From positions 1-64,000 of the forward strand of contig JAGOOG010000007.1 in NCBI GenBank assembly GCA_017992605.1: DNA of 64,000 nucleotides, read 5' to 3'. The notes under the pieces were generated by a model. It had not been told where the DNA came from and made no database searches. It was given only the letters and a program-made list of their open reading frames with translations. This document shows positions 39,670-49,075 of this stretch, one piece after another. This DNA is from Deltaproteobacteria bacterium. GTDB lineage: Bacteria; Desulfobacterota; Desulfomonilia; UBA1062. A program made the translations under genes and the position numbers. Within the stretch, counting starts at the first letter, position 1, and every line of letters starts with the position of its first letter.

Positions 39670-40475
39670 TGCGGTCTGACGATACCACGGCCGCCCTCAC
39701 GCTGAAAGGCGTCACCTTTTCCTATCCCCACGCAGTCGTTCTGGCGGGCATCGACCTCACGGTGCCCGCCGGTTCTTATTGCGGCATCGTCGGCCCCAAC
39801 GGCAGCGGAAAGACCACGCTGGCATACCTCATCGCAGGCATCCACCTTCCCGCCTCGGGAACGATCGATACCCACGGACTGCGGGTGGGTCTCGTGCTCA
39901 GCAATCCGGCCAACCAGATAGTCAGCCTCGTGGTGGAAGAGGACATCGCCTTCGGACCCGAGAACATGGGCCTTCCCGGAGACCAGATCAGGACGCGGAT
40001 TGATGGGGCGCTCAAGGTCATCCACTGCGAGCATCTGCGCAATGCCCTGACCTCGACCCTCTCCGGCGGCCAGCTCGCCAAGATCGCCTACGCCGGACAG
40101 CTGGCCCTGGACGTGGATATCATGGTTCTCGACGAGGGTACGGTCATGCTCGATCCGGACAGCCGTTCGTCCCTGCTCGGCCAGATCAGGGAACTCAACG
40201 CCGATCTCCACAAGACCGTGATCCACATTACCCACCGCCTGGAAGACCTCATGGCCGCGGACAGGGTGCTGGTCATGGAAGAGGGAACGATCAGCCTTAC
40301 CGCCACGAGCGCCCTCGGCCTTGCGTGCATGATCTCCCGGGAGGGAACCCCTGGAATCGAGGCGGGACCCGAGCTCCTCTACCGGTGCTTCCTGAGAGAA
40401 AGGGGCATCGATGGTGAAGACCTCAGGCTCTCGACCGCGATGCTGGCCGATCGTATCAGGAAGCCGAGATCCTGA
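39669..40475 (+). CDS. Lone ECF-type ABC transporter ATPase
   Basis: A 268-residue ABC ATPase most like the EcfA/CbiO group that powers vitamin and metal uptake through energy-coupling factor transporters. Walker A is GPNGSGKTT (42-50), signature LSGGQ (131-135), Walker B IMVLDE (151-156), switch His189. The segment NPANQIVSLVVEEDIAFGPEN (79-99, in part) is the ECF-type hallmark, but the usual Q-loop FQNP glutamine is Ser78 and LDEPT is LDEGT. The TGATG overlap with rplQ couples it to the alpha operon. Firmicutes carry ecfA1-ecfA2-ecfT here; no EcfT, second ATPase or S component is next to this gene. Substrate unknown. Confidence 0.8.
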   Translation: MRSDDTTAALTLKGVTFSYPHAVVLAGIDLTVPAGSYCGIVGPNGSGKTTLAYLIAGIHLPASGTIDTHGLRVGLVLSNPANQIVSLVVEEDIAFGPENMGLPGDQIRTRIDGALKVIHCEHLRNALTSTLSGGQLAKIAYAGQLALDVDIMVLDEGTVMLDPDSRSSLLGQIRELNADLHKTVIHITHRLEDLMAADRVLVMEEGTISLTATSALGLACMISREGTPGIEAGPELLYRCFLRERGIDGEDLRLSTAMLADRIRKPRS

Positions 40476-40529
40476 GCAGAGGGCCCCCCTGTTCGAGAGT
40501 ACCTTTTGAGTCCCCGGACATTTTCACGG

Positions 40530-40576
40530 TTGACAGTCAAATCGGCCTGGGCTAGTAGGCATAAGATAGTCTTATG
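40530..40576 (+). promoter_or_regulatory. Putative promoter and operator of prpE
   Basis: TTGACA at 40530-40535 is a perfect -35 box; the best -10 at 17 bases, TAGTAG (40553-40558), is weak. Directly downstream is a perfect inverted repeat CATAAGA-TAG-TCTTATG (40560-40576), well placed for a repressor or activator. The remainder of 40476-40608 has no gene. Confidence 0.45.
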
Positions 40577-40608
40577 ATCATACAATAGACAAGAGGAGGA
40601 GAACTGTC

Positions 40609-42507
40609 GTGTATACATCCTATGATGAGGCATACAGGCGTTCCATTGAAGACAGGGATGCCTTCTGGTCAGAGGCTGCCGAGAACATCCAGTGGGAAAA
40701 GAAGTGGGACAAGGTGCTTGACGATTCCAGGAAGCCCTTCTACCGGTGGTTTTCAGGCGGCAGGGTGAACACGTGCTACAACGCAGTTGACCTTCACGTG
40801 GCCAACGGCCGGGGAGACCAGGTCGCCATCATATACGACAGCCCGGTGACGTCAACGGTGAAGAAGATCACCTACAGGGAGTTCCAGACAGAGGTCTCCC
40901 TGGTGGCGGGTATGCTGAAGAATCTGGGTGTGACCAAGGGCGACCGGGTTATCATCTATATGCCCATGATCCCCGAGACCATGTTCGCGATGCTGGCCTG
41001 TGCACGTATCGGTGCCGTGCATTCGGTCGTCTTCGGCGGATTCGCAGCCAACGAGCTGGCGGTCCGCATCGAAGACGCCAAGCCCAAGGTCATGATCTCG
41101 AGCTCCTGCGGCATCGAACCCAAGGGTGCCATCCCGTACAAGCCGCTGCTGGACAAGGCCATCGAGCTCTCCAGCCACAAGCCCGATAGGTGCTTGATCC
41201 ACCAGCGTCCCCAGGTCAAGGCCGACCTCGTACCCGGCCGTGACATCGAATGGAACGAAGCCCTCAAGGGGGCCTCGCCTGTTCCCTGTGTCACGGTGGA
41301 GGCTACCGATCCGCTCTATATCCTCTACACCTCCGGAACTACGGGCAAGCCCAAGGGAGTGATGCGCGACAACGGCGGGCACGCCGTGGCGCTCAAGTGG
41401 AGCATGGAGAACATCTACAACGTGAAGCCCGGCGACGTGTACTGGGCAGCCTCGGACGTAGGCTGGGTCGTGGGGCATTCCTACATCGTCTACGGTCCGC
41501 TGCTCTACGGCTGCACCACGGTCCTCTACGAGGGCAAGCCGGTGGGCACACCCGATCCGGGGGCGTTCTGGAGGGTGATCTCCCAGCACGGCGTCAAGGT
41601 GCTCTTCACCGCCCCCACGGCCTTCAGGGCCATCAAGAAGGAAGACCCGGATGGATCGTTCATCAGGAAATATGACATCTCCTGCCTGAAACACCTGTTC
41701 CTGGCAGGTGAGCGGCTCGACCCCGACACCTACTACTGGGCCAGCGGCCTGCTCAATATCCCGGTCATCGACCACTGGTGGCAGACCGAGACGGGCTGGG
41801 CCATCGCAGCCAACTGCATGGGTATCGAGCAGCTGCCGGTGAAGGCGGGCTCGCCCACGAAACCTGCGCCCGGCTTCGACGTGCACATCATCGACGAGGC
41901 GGCCAGGGAACTGCCAAGGGGCAAGGAAGGCGTCATCGGCATCAGGCTGCCCCTGCCGCCGGCCTGTCTGCCCACCCTGTGGGAGAACGACGAGGGCTTC
42001 GTGTCGTCGTATCTCACCGAGTACCCCGGGTACTACGCAACGGGTGACGGCGGATACATGGACGAGGACGGCTACATCTTCATCATGGGCCGGGTGGACG
42101 ATGTCATCAACGTGGCCGGCCACAGGCTTTCCACGGGCGGGATGGAGGAGGTGGTGGCCAAGCACAGGGACGTTGCAGAATGCGCGGTCATCGGGGTCAA
42201 CGATGTGCTCAAGGGCCAGGTGCCCATCGGGTTCGTGGTCCTGAAGGCCGGGGTTGTCAGGCCCCATGAGGAGATCACCAAGGAAGTCGTCACCATGGTG
42301 AGGGGCGAGATCGGTGCCCTGGCCTGCCTGAAGGACGTGGCCGTGGTGCCGCGGCTGCCCAAGACCAGGAGCGGCAAGATCCTGCGCTCCACCATGCGCA
42401 AGATCGCTGATGGCCAGGAGTACAAGACGCCGTCCACCATCGAGGACCCTGCGGCCCTGCAGGAAATCGCCGGGGCTGCCAAGACCATCGGCTACCCGAA
42501 ACAGTGA
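40609..42507 (+). CDS. prpE: Propionyl-CoA synthetase (acetyl-CoA synthetase family)
   Basis: Activates propionate (possibly also acetate) to its CoA thioester through an acyl-adenylate, in the cytosol. The 632-residue protein has the AMP-binding P-loop [11 protein letters not shown] near residues 239-250 followed by [20 protein letters not shown] and [19 protein letters not shown], which are closer to PrpE than to Acs. [14 protein letters not shown] and the C-terminal KTRSGKILR with the catalytic, acetylation-regulated Lys590 are intact. It starts at GTG 40609 with AGGAGGAG upstream. It is followed by a terminator and then a carrier gene. Confidence 0.88.
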   Translation: MYTSYDEAYRRSIEDRDAFWSEAAENIQWEKKWDKVLDDSRKPFYRWFSGGRVNTCYNAVDLHVANGRGDQVAIIYDSPVTSTVKKITYREFQTEVSLVAGMLKNLGVTKGDRVIIYMPMIPETMFAMLACARIGAVHSVVFGGFAANELAVRIEDAKPKVMISSSCGIEPKGAIPYKPLLDKAIELSSHKPDRCLIHQRPQVKADLVPGRDIEWNEALKGASPVPCVTVEATDPLYILYTSGTTGKPKGVMRDNGGHAVALKWSMENIYNVKPGDVYWAASDVGWVVGHSYIVYGPLLYGCTTVLYEGKPVGTPDPGAFWRVISQHGVKVLFTAPTAFRAIKKEDPDGSFIRKYDISCLKHLFLAGERLDPDTYYWASGLLNIPVIDHWWQTETGWAIAANCMGIEQLPVKAGSPTKPAPGFDVHIIDEAARELPRGKEGVIGIRLPLPPACLPTLWENDEGFVSSYLTEYPGYYATGDGGYMDEDGYIFIMGRVDDVINVAGHRLSTGGMEEVVAKHRDVAECAVIGVNDVLKGQVPIGFVVLKAGVVRPHEEITKEVVTMVRGEIGALACLKDVAVVPRLPKTRSGKILRSTMRKIADGQEYKTPSTIEDPAALQEIAGAAKTIGYPKQ

Positions 42508-42519
42508 GGTGCTGCATAT

Positions 42520-42555
42520 CCGGGAGGGAGGGAAGCCGCCCTCCCGGTCGTTTCT
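42520..42555 (+). terminator. Terminator after prpE
   Basis: A perfect 9-base stem CCGGGAGGG (42520-42528) with CCCTCCCGG (42539-42547), a 10-base loop, then TCGTTTCT. The following gene therefore probably has its own promoter or relies on readthrough. Confidence 0.75.
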
Positions 42556-42682
42556 GACGAGTCGTCCCTTCGAGAATCCCGCCCCACGAAGCTTTCCGAG
42601 TAACGGATCCGAGGGGAAGATGTACCCCGTGAACGGTCCCCGGGGATGGAAGCAGCAAGTTCATATCAAAAGGGAGGGTTCT

Positions 42683-43906
42683 ATGAATCACGGGAACGTG
42701 ATGCCTCGTTGGATTCCCCTTGTGGGCGGGGTGCTGGGAAGCACCACCTGCGGAGCGCTGCTCTATGCCTGGAGCGTGTTCATCAAGCCGCTCAACGCCG
42801 AGTTCGGATGGAGCAGGGCGGACATCGCACTGGCCTTTGCCATCGCATGTCTCGTCTTCGGGCTCATGACGTATCCCGCAGGGAGGCTTTCAGACAGATA
42901 CAGTCCCCGGATCGTGGTGCTCATCGGCGGTATCGTTCTGTGCTGCGGTTTTGTCCTGTCCGGCTACATCCAGACAAAGCTCCAGCTCTACATCACCTAC
43001 GGGGTCATCGCAGGGTTCGGGGGAGGCCTCGTGTACCTGCCACCCATCGCCACGGCCCCCAAGTGGTGGCCCGACCGGAGGGCGCTTGCCACCGGCTTCG
43101 CCGTGGTGGGGCTGGGGCTCGGGTCGTTCATCATGGCGCCGCTGGCAACGTACATCATCGCGAACTCCGGCTGGCGCTCGGTGTTCATCTACGTGGGCAT
43201 GGCCATGGGCATCATGGCCGTCGCCGCCGCCCTGTGCCTGAAGGTGCCCCCTGCCGGGTGGAAGCCGGCCGGATGGGAACCTCCCCGGACCGCACAGCCC
43301 GGGGACAAGGAAGACCGTGATTACACCTATGCCGAGACCATACGCACGCCCCAGTTCTGGCTCCTCTACACCGCGTACTTCTGCGGGTCCTTTGCCGGGC
43401 TCATGGTGATTGGACATATAGCCGGCCACGGCATCGACAGGGGCCTCGACCCCATGGTGGCGGCGGGCGCCGCGAGCTGGCTCGCCATAGCGAACGCCAC
43501 CACCCGCGTCATGTCCGGGTGGATTGCGGACAGGATCGGCATCAAGATCAGCTTTGTGGCCTTCTTCGTTGTCCAGGTGGCCGCCATGGCACTGCTGTAC
43601 CCCTCGGGCCATCTCTACTGGGCCCTGTGGGCCGTCGCGGCACTGATCGGATGGAACTACGGGGCCATGTTTACGCTCTTTCCCGCCACCTGCCTGCAGT
43701 ACTACGGCCCCACGGCTCAGGCCACCAACTACGGGCTCCTCTTCACATCGTGGGGATTCGCGGGCTTCCTGGGCCCGTTCGTGGGGGGCTGGCTCAAGGA
43801 CGCCACCGGGACCTATTCGGCTCCGTTCCTCGTGGGGGCTGCCGTGGTCTCGATATCCGTGATCATCATCGCCTTCATGAAGCCGCCGGCACGGAAACAC
43901 GTGTGA
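42683..43906 (+). CDS. MFS transporter, oxalate/formate antiporter (OFA) family
   Basis: A 407-residue, 12-span inner-membrane carrier. It starts [16 protein letters not shown] with AAAAGGGAGGG upstream. The helix 2-3 loop [12 protein letters not shown], the OFA-type [23 protein letters not shown] and the second-half loop SGWIADRIG are visible. OFA members exchange or import small mono- and dicarboxylates; next to prpE a short-chain carboxylate is a reasonable guess, not a demonstration. It converges on waaA with an 11-base gap. Confidence 0.85.
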   Translation: MNHGNVMPRWIPLVGGVLGSTTCGALLYAWSVFIKPLNAEFGWSRADIALAFAIACLVFGLMTYPAGRLSDRYSPRIVVLIGGIVLCCGFVLSGYIQTKLQLYITYGVIAGFGGGLVYLPPIATAPKWWPDRRALATGFAVVGLGLGSFIMAPLATYIIANSGWRSVFIYVGMAMGIMAVAAALCLKVPPAGWKPAGWEPPRTAQPGDKEDRDYTYAETIRTPQFWLLYTAYFCGSFAGLMVIGHIAGHGIDRGLDPMVAAGAASWLAIANATTRVMSGWIADRIGIKISFVAFFVVQVAAMALLYPSGHLYWALWAVAALIGWNYGAMFTLFPATCLQYYGPTAQATNYGLLFTSWGFAGFLGPFVGGWLKDATGTYSAPFLVGAAVVSISVIIIAFMKPPARKHV

Positions 43907-43917
43907 TGGCCCAATGG

Positions 43918-45162
43918 TTACACCAAGAGGCTCTGCTCCAGGGCAGCGAGGTATCGACCGGTTACCCCGCTCGATGACGTGAGTGCTTCCCGTGCCCTGA
44001 GCCCTCCAGCACGGGAAGAGTCCCTGTCGAGCAGCATGCCGGTGACCGCATCGGCGAGCTCGCGGGCATCCTTTACCACGGTGGTGTGTCCATGGACCGC
44101 CTCCAGCGCCCAGGTGAAGTTGTCCATAAAGGGGCCGTGCACGGTCGGGACACCCCAGGCGACCGGTTCGAGGATGTTCTGCCCCCCCATGTCGAGGAGC
44201 GAACCGCCGACGAATGCCGCGTCGCTGATACCGTAGAGGGTGAAGAGTTCGCCCATGGTGTCCACGATGAGGAGGTCCGCAGCCGGCTCCGGGCTGCTCC
44301 TGAGCGCCCACTTGACACCCAGTCCCTGTGCCATGTCCCTGATGTACGCGATCCTGTCCGGGTGGCGGGGCGCGACGATGGAGTAGAGGCCGGGTACCCG
44401 TGCAGCGGTGCGGATGATGGCGTCCACCACGGATTGCTCCTCCCCTTCGCGCACGCTGCCCGCTATGAAGACCGGCCTGTCCCCGATGCCGAGTTCACCG
44501 CGCAGGGCGTCGGCCCGTGACCTGTCCCCTGTGGCAAGGTTGTCCAGCTTGAGGTTGCCCAGGACCTTAACGTCCCCGGCCCCGATCCCCCTGAACCGCT
44601 CGGCATCCACCGAGGCCATGGCGAAGACCGTCACCCCCGACAGGACGGCACCGAGGGTGGAGGAGAACCGCCCGTACCTTTCGAAGGCCCGCTCGGACAT
44701 GCGTGCGTTCACGAAGAAGACGGGAGTGGAGAGCCTCCGGGCTGCGAGGATCATGTTCGGCCAGATCTCGGTCTCCACGATGAGGAGCGCCACCGGCATG
44801 ATCCTCAGGGCATGCCGTGTCATGGCCCGGGGTGTATCGAAGGGAACGGGGAAGACCATATCGATGCCCGTGGTCTCCGCAGCCACCTGCCTACCCGTTG
44901 CGGTCATGCAGGACATGCACATGAACAGATCAGGCCAGCGGGATTTCATGGCCTGCACCAGGCCGGCCACAGCCTTCACCTCGCCCACGGAGGCCGCATG
45001 GATCCACAGGACCTTGCTGCGGGAAGGTATTTCGGGCAGCCTCAGTCCGAGTCTCTCCGGCAAAGTGCCCGTGAAGTTCGGATGGTTTCTCAGCAGGAAG
45101 CACAACGGCCAGGCCGCGATGGACCCCAGAAGACCGTAGAGGATGATCAGGATGCGGGCCAT
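43918..45162 (-). CDS. waaA: 3-deoxy-D-manno-octulosonic acid transferase
   Basis: Transfers KDO from CMP-KDO to lipid A precursors at the inner membrane. The 414-residue GT30 enzyme has an N-terminal membrane anchor (residues 1-25), the acceptor motif HAASVGEVKA, ETEIWPN, VNARMSERAF, and a C-terminal donor domain (VLGNLKLDN, APRHPDR, GGSLLDMGGQNILEP in sequence). Its start overlaps the end of kdsB by 16 bases, which fits the donor and transferase genes being co-translated. Confidence 0.94.
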   Translation of the reverse strand: MARILIILYGLLGSIAAWPLCFLLRNHPNFTGTLPERLGLRLPEIPSRSKVLWIHAASVGEVKAVAGLVQAMKSRWPDLFMCMSCMTATGRQVAAETTGIDMVFPVPFDTPRAMTRHALRIMPVALLIVETEIWPNMILAARRLSTPVFFVNARMSERAFERYGRFSSTLGAVLSGVTVFAMASVDAERFRGIGAGDVKVLGNLKLDNLATGDRSRADALRGELGIGDRPVFIAGSVREGEEQSVVDAIIRTAARVPGLYSIVAPRHPDRIAYIRDMAQGLGVKWALRSSPEPAADLLIVDTMGELFTLYGISDAAFVGGSLLDMGGQNILEPVAWGVPTVHGPFMDNFTWALEAVHGHTTVVKDARELADAVTGMLLDRDSSRAGGLRAREALTSSSGVTGRYLAALEQSLLV

Positions 45163-45863
45163 CGGGCAGGAAGCCTTTCCAGGTCCGTCGGGGTGTTGAT
45201 CTCGTGAAATGCCCCATGTGCGATGATGACCTTGATCGGGATGCCGCTCTCCAGTGCCCTGAGCTGTTCCAGGGACTCGGTGCGCTCGAGTGGAGTCGGT
45301 TCCAGGGAGGTGAAACGCCGGAGGGTATCCACGGCAAACCCGTAGATGCCGATGTGCTTGAGCATGCCGCTGTGGCCGGGATTGCGCACAAAGGGAATGG
45401 CCGACCGGGAGAAGTACAGGGCATCACCGTTCACGGCGCACACGACCTTCACGCAGTTCGGGTCGGCCTCTTCACCGGAAGCCAGCGCCGTGGCGATGGT
45501 CGCCATTGCTGCGCCTGCCTTGAGGGCACGGACGAGACATGAGAGCGCGTCCAGGTCGAGGACCACCTGATCGCCCTGGACATTGACGATATACTTCTCA
45601 TCCAGGTATTTCACGGCCTGTGCCACACGGTCGGTGCCCGAAGGACATTTCGGGCTGGTCATGACCACCCGGCCCCCGAAGGATAGGACCGCCTGCTCGA
45701 TCCTCTCGTCGTCAGTGGCAACGAGCACCCTGTCCACATCCGGGCAGGTCTGGACCTGTTCATAGATCCGCCGTATCATGGGCTTGCCCGCGATGTCCAC
45801 CAGGGGTTTCCCCGGAAACCGCGAGGATGCGTAGCGGGCGGGGATGACGGCCACGACGCTCAT
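45147..45863 (-). CDS. kdsB: 3-deoxy-manno-octulosonate cytidylyltransferase
   Basis: Makes CMP-KDO from CTP and KDO. The 238-residue product has the nucleotide-binding VIPARYASSRFPGKPL at the N-terminus, then VATDDERI and VNVQGDQVVLD. It supplies WaaA encoded next. The macrodomain gene stops two bases before its ATG. Confidence 0.95.
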   Translation of the reverse strand: MSVVAVIPARYASSRFPGKPLVDIAGKPMIRRIYEQVQTCPDVDRVLVATDDERIEQAVLSFGGRVVMTSPKCPSGTDRVAQAVKYLDEKYIVNVQGDQVVLDLDALSCLVRALKAGAAMATIATALASGEEADPNCVKVVCAVNGDALYFSRSAIPFVRNPGHSGMLKHIGIYGFAVDTLRRFTSLEPTPLERTESLEQLRALESGIPIKVIIAHGAFHEINTPTDLERLPARWPAS

Positions 45864-45864
45864 G

Positions 45865-46413
45865 TCAGGCCGATCCCTTCTTCGAGGACACCATGTCGAG
45901 GGCCCTCAGGTGGGCAAGGTAGGACGCATCGTCATAGAGGACCATCCGCACGGTCTCGATAGCGGTATCGCCCTCGAGGTAATCCCAGATCGCGGCGATG
46001 GACACGGCGACCGCGTCTTCGACGGGATAGCCGAATATGCCCGTGGACAGCGCAGGAAAGGATACAGACCTGATGTGGAACTTGTCAGCGAGCCTCAGTG
46101 AGTTGACATAGCACGCTTTCAGGAGTACCGCGTCACTGCGCGTCCCGCTGTAGACCGGACCCACCGTGTGGATCACGTACCTGTTCGGCAGGTCGTGGCC
46201 GCCGGAGATCCGTGCCTCTCCCGTCGGACAGCCGCCCAGCGCCTTGCATTCATCCCACAGGCCTGGTCCCGCCGCACGGTGGATCGCCCCGGCCACCCCC
46301 CCGCCAGGGGCCAGCCGGGAGTTGGCTGCATTCACCACCGCATCGGTGTCCTGGGCCGTGATGTCGCCCACCACGAACTGGAGTCTGGATTTGTGGATCA
46401 CTATCTCCTTCAT
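45865..46413 (-). CDS. Macrodomain protein (ADP-ribose binding/hydrolase)
   Basis: A 182-residue single-domain macro protein. The N-terminal VVGDITAQDTDAVVNAANS and GGGVAGAIHRAAG form the ADP-ribose pocket, matching the YmdB/MacroD subgroup that removes O-acetyl-ADP-ribose or mono-ADP-ribose. ALSTGIFGYP is the second conserved loop. The ATG 46413 follows GGGGGTGGAG. It heads an operon with kdsB and waaA; no ADP-ribosyltransferase is encoded nearby. A TATTAT at 46460-46455 on the minus strand is a candidate -10 box. Confidence 0.9.
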   Translation of the reverse strand: MKEIVIHKSRLQFVVGDITAQDTDAVVNAANSRLAPGGGVAGAIHRAAGPGLWDECKALGGCPTGEARISGGHDLPNRYVIHTVGPVYSGTRSDAVLLKACYVNSLRLADKFHIRSVSFPALSTGIFGYPVEDAVAVSIAAIWDYLEGDTAIETVRMVLYDDASYLAHLRALDMVSSKKGSA

Positions 46414-46511
46414 CTCCACCCCCACCTGGGAAACTTGGAACCGGCAGTATCTGTATAATACCGGACTGCCCGTGAAAGCAATGCTGCAGTGAAGGTTTTT
46501 CCCGGTCCCGG

Positions 46512-46541
46512 TTGACTTTTCGCACCGGTCTTGGGTATCAA
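46512..46541 (+). promoter_or_regulatory. Putative leaderless promoter of the MoaE-like gene
   Basis: TTGACT (46512-46517), an 18-base spacer and TATCAA (46536-46541) lie seven bases before ATG 46549, so transcription would start at the initiation codon. No Shine-Dalgarno sequence is present. Confidence 0.45.
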
Positions 46542-46548
46542 GTATCCC

Positions 46549-46902
46549 ATGGACATCAACGCGCTGATCGATACCATCAAGGCACATCCCGATTACCGGA
46601 AGGTCGGCATGATCCTGTGTCACAACGGGGTGGTGCGCGGGACGTCCCGGGACGGTTCCCCCGTGAGCGGGGTGACGGTCAAGGCCGACCGGAAGACCAT
46701 CGAAGAGATCGTGAGAGAGCAGAAGAAGAGGCCCGGCATCATCGAGATCCTCTACGAAATAAACGAGGGTGACCTGAAGGTGGGTGATGACCTGCTCATC
46801 ATCGTCGTGGCCGGAGACATCAGGGAGCACGTGATCCCGGTGCTCGCGGACACCCTCAACCTCGTCAAGGCGCACGGGACGAGGAAGATCGAGCGCGGCT
46901 GA
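46549..46902 (+). CDS. MoaE-like protein
   Basis: A 117-residue protein resembling the molybdopterin synthase large subunit MoaE: MILCHNGVVRGTSRDG fits the early strand, then a helix (KTIEEIVREQKK), INEGDLKVGDDLLIIVVAG and a final helix. The C-terminal segment with the catalytic lysines and Trp-Lys-Lys of classical MoaE is replaced by VKAHGTRKIERG, and the protein is about 30 residues short. It may be a non-catalytic or divergent relative. No other molybdenum cofactor gene is nearby. ATG 46549 is preferred to TTG 46531. Confidence 0.65.
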   Translation: MDINALIDTIKAHPDYRKVGMILCHNGVVRGTSRDGSPVSGVTVKADRKTIEEIVREQKKRPGIIEILYEINEGDLKVGDDLLIIVVAGDIREHVIPVLADTLNLVKAHGTRKIERG

Positions 46903-47018
46903 TACCCCTTCGGAAGCGGCTCCATAAGCGGTCTGCCTGGCGTACGATTTTTTCTGGGGACTGGGGTGCTCCGCCTTGACTCCCCCCAGAGAGTATGCTA
47001 CCCAAGGGAAGCTTGCGT

Positions 47019-47094
<76 letters not shown>

Positions 47095-47694
47095 GTAAGT
47101 CCGATGCATTGTGTTATTCGTACGTGTCAACCAACCCGAACATGCCTGCCTAGTGCCGACCTGATTCAGTTCCATCCGGGTGTATTCCGATCAGCTCTCC
47201 GGCCTCGCTCAAGGGATAAGCTGTTCTGCCGATACGGTAATTGAGCATCCTAGGCCCTCCTGATTCACTCCCCTGGCACCCAAATTCGCCAGGGGTCTGT
47301 CCAAGACATGAGAAGCTTGCCGCTCAGAATCCTCAGGCCAAAGAACCCTGAAGCCGTGTCGTGATGTGGGATTTAACCGTCATTGCTAACCCGAGTGATA
47401 CGTGAATGACGACAGCATCCTTGCTTCGCTTCAGCAGGACCCGGCATGTATCAGGCACAGCCTCCACGGGAACATCGAGCGCGGTGCTTCCAGGTACAGG
47501 GGGTTTTCAGACGGTAGCGTGAGTTCCAACACATGATCTCCATGCCGGCCTCTCTCTATACACGGGAGCACAGGCCGTACGATAGTGTACGCGCACGTAC
47601 ATTTTTCTCCCGGTCATGCGTGGGTCCTTCGTGTAACCCGCCCATATCACTGGGGCACAATCCCTGGCATGTAATTTGTATTTCCCAGGGATCA
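47095..47694. other. 600-base gap after tRNA-Ala
   Basis: No supported gene is seen. A perfect 8-base inverted repeat CCCCTGGC (47270-47277) with GCCAGGGG (47288-47295) stands alone without a T-run. No repeat of the tRNA-Ala 3' end, which would mark an integrated element, was found in the window. Base composition drops relative to the upstream genes. Confidence 0.5.
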
Positions 47695-48468
47695 ATGGCA
47701 TGGAACTCTTTCAGGATTTCAATGGTGATCATCCTTTTGATGCAGTGTACGCAGGCGGCCTATGCATATGGGGTGAGCATCAGCTGGAACGGCAATACTG
47801 AAAGCGATCTTGAAGGCTACAAGGTCTACTACGGAACGTCAACGCATACCTACCACGATGTGATCGACGTCGGTCCCTTCACCTCAGCGGTCATTGACGG
47901 ACTGAGCGGGGGGGTTGCCTATTTCTTTGCCGTGACGGCGTATGACACATCCGGAAACGAGAGCGCTGCCTCACAGGAAGTCAGGGCTACCATACCAGCT
48001 GCATCCTCGAACGTCTACACACTCACCATTACCACGAGAGGGGCGGGACGAGGAACCGTGACGGCCAGTCCCGCAGGGCCCACGTTCAGCGCTGGAACGA
48101 CAGTGACCCTCACGGCGGCCCCCGACCCGAATTCAACCTTTGCCGGCTGGTCCGGCGGATACTCCGGGACCAATGGAGACAGATGCATCGTTGTAATGAA
48201 TGCTAACGCGAGTATCTCTGCTGCCTTCAATCTCAAGAAATACACCATCACTGCAGGCGCAGGAAGTGGCGGCTCGATCTCCCCATCCGGCTCGATTTCG
48301 GTGGATGCTGGATCGTACAGGACCTTTGTCTTCACGCCAAGGAGAGGATATCGCGTCAGTTCGGTCAGGATCGACGGGATCTCGATATCACCCGTCGCTT
48401 CATATACCTTCAATAATGTCAGGGCCAATCATACCATAGCGGTGGCCTTCAGAAGGACATACCGATAA
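47695..48468 (+). CDS. Secreted protein with FN3 and InlB-type repeat domains
   Basis: A 257-residue exported protein. A signal peptide (MAWNSFRISMVIILLMQC..., cleavage probably after AYA about residue 24) is followed by a fibronectin type III domain (WNGNTESDLEGYKVYYG to AYDTSGNES) and two copies of a bacterial repeat of the InlB/Listeria-Bacteroides type (GRGTVTASPAG...FAGWSGG and GGSISPSGSISV...). It ends in RRTYR with no anchor. Such proteins usually act at the cell surface in binding or adhesion; the target is unknown. The start follows CAGGGATCA. An in-frame extension upstream lacks signal-peptide character. Confidence 0.8.
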   Translation: MAWNSFRISMVIILLMQCTQAAYAYGVSISWNGNTESDLEGYKVYYGTSTHTYHDVIDVGPFTSAVIDGLSGGVAYFFAVTAYDTSGNESAASQEVRATIPAASSNVYTLTITTRGAGRGTVTASPAGPTFSAGTTVTLTAAPDPNSTFAGWSGGYSGTNGDRCIVVMNANASISAAFNLKKYTITAGAGSGGSISPSGSISVDAGSYRTFVFTPRRGYRVSSVRIDGISISPVASYTFNNVRANHTIAVAFRRTYR

Positions 48469-48509
48469 AAGCTTCAGTGCAGGGTGAGCAGCGTGAAGAC
48501 GCCCCGTAT

Positions 48510-48587
48510 TCAGGTTTCCGTTTCGCTCAGAGACGAGAGCGCATCCAGGAAGGCGTGAATGGCGGTCTGTCTTGTGGCCTGGTTCAT
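48510..48587 (-). CDS. Possible 25-residue coupled peptide
   Basis: ATG 48587 overlaps the stop of the upstream lipoprotein gene (TGATG), and the frame reads MNQATRQTAIHAFLDALSSL followed by SETET and a stop. It may be a real coupled microprotein or a fragment of a lost gene. Evidence is limited to the overlap and plausible composition. Confidence 0.2.
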   Translation of the reverse strand: MNQATRQTAIHAFLDALSSLSETET

Positions 48588-49075
48588 CACTCATCCCTGT
48601 TCACATAGAAATAATCACAGTGATTGAGGTATGGATACCGGGTCATGTCCGTGTAGATATAGCAGACGCCCCCGATCGTGATCGTGTCTTCTTCTTCGTC
48701 GATATTGTTGTCCAGCACCTTCTTCAGATCCGTGATATCAATGCCGGCAAAGCCACCCTCCACCATCTTCGACGTGGCGGAGTCTTTGAGGATCGCCGTG
48801 TCGTCATTGATGCTGTTGAGAACCCCCTGTAAGAGTATGTAGGAACCATGAATATCCGCATCGGTGTCCAGTGCGTCCCAGAGCCCCTGAACCGTGTAGG
48901 GCTCACCATAGGTTTCTATCTTCTCTTCATACGTCTCCACTTCATCGGGTGTATGTATAGTCCCATCGGTATCACTTTCTGACTCTGTCTCGACCCCACA
49001 AGCGAAGAGGAGTATGAGGGGCATCACGAGACAGAGAAATAATAGGTCTCTGACAGGCGGCTTTGTCTTACCCAT
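48587..49075 (-). CDS. Lipoprotein of unknown function
   Basis: A 162-residue protein with a lipoprotein signal: basic MGKTKPPVRD, hydrophobic core and lipobox LLFAC at about residue 26. The mature part is strikingly acidic (ESESDTDG, DEVETYEEKIETYGE) and ends CGDY-like in LNHCDYFYVNRDE. The central segment GSYILLQGVLNSINDDTAILKDSATS has the look of an OB-fold strand pattern, but I do not recognise the family. ATG 49075 with AAAGGAAA upstream is preferred to GTG 49093. Codon use is AT-richer than the core. Confidence 0.75.
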   Translation of the reverse strand: MGKTKPPVRDLLFLCLVMPLILLFACGVETESESDTDGTIHTPDEVETYEEKIETYGEPYTVQGLWDALDTDADIHGSYILLQGVLNSINDDTAILKDSATSKMVEGGFAGIDITDLKKVLDNNIDEEEDTITIGGVCYIYTDMTRYPYLNHCDYFYVNRDE

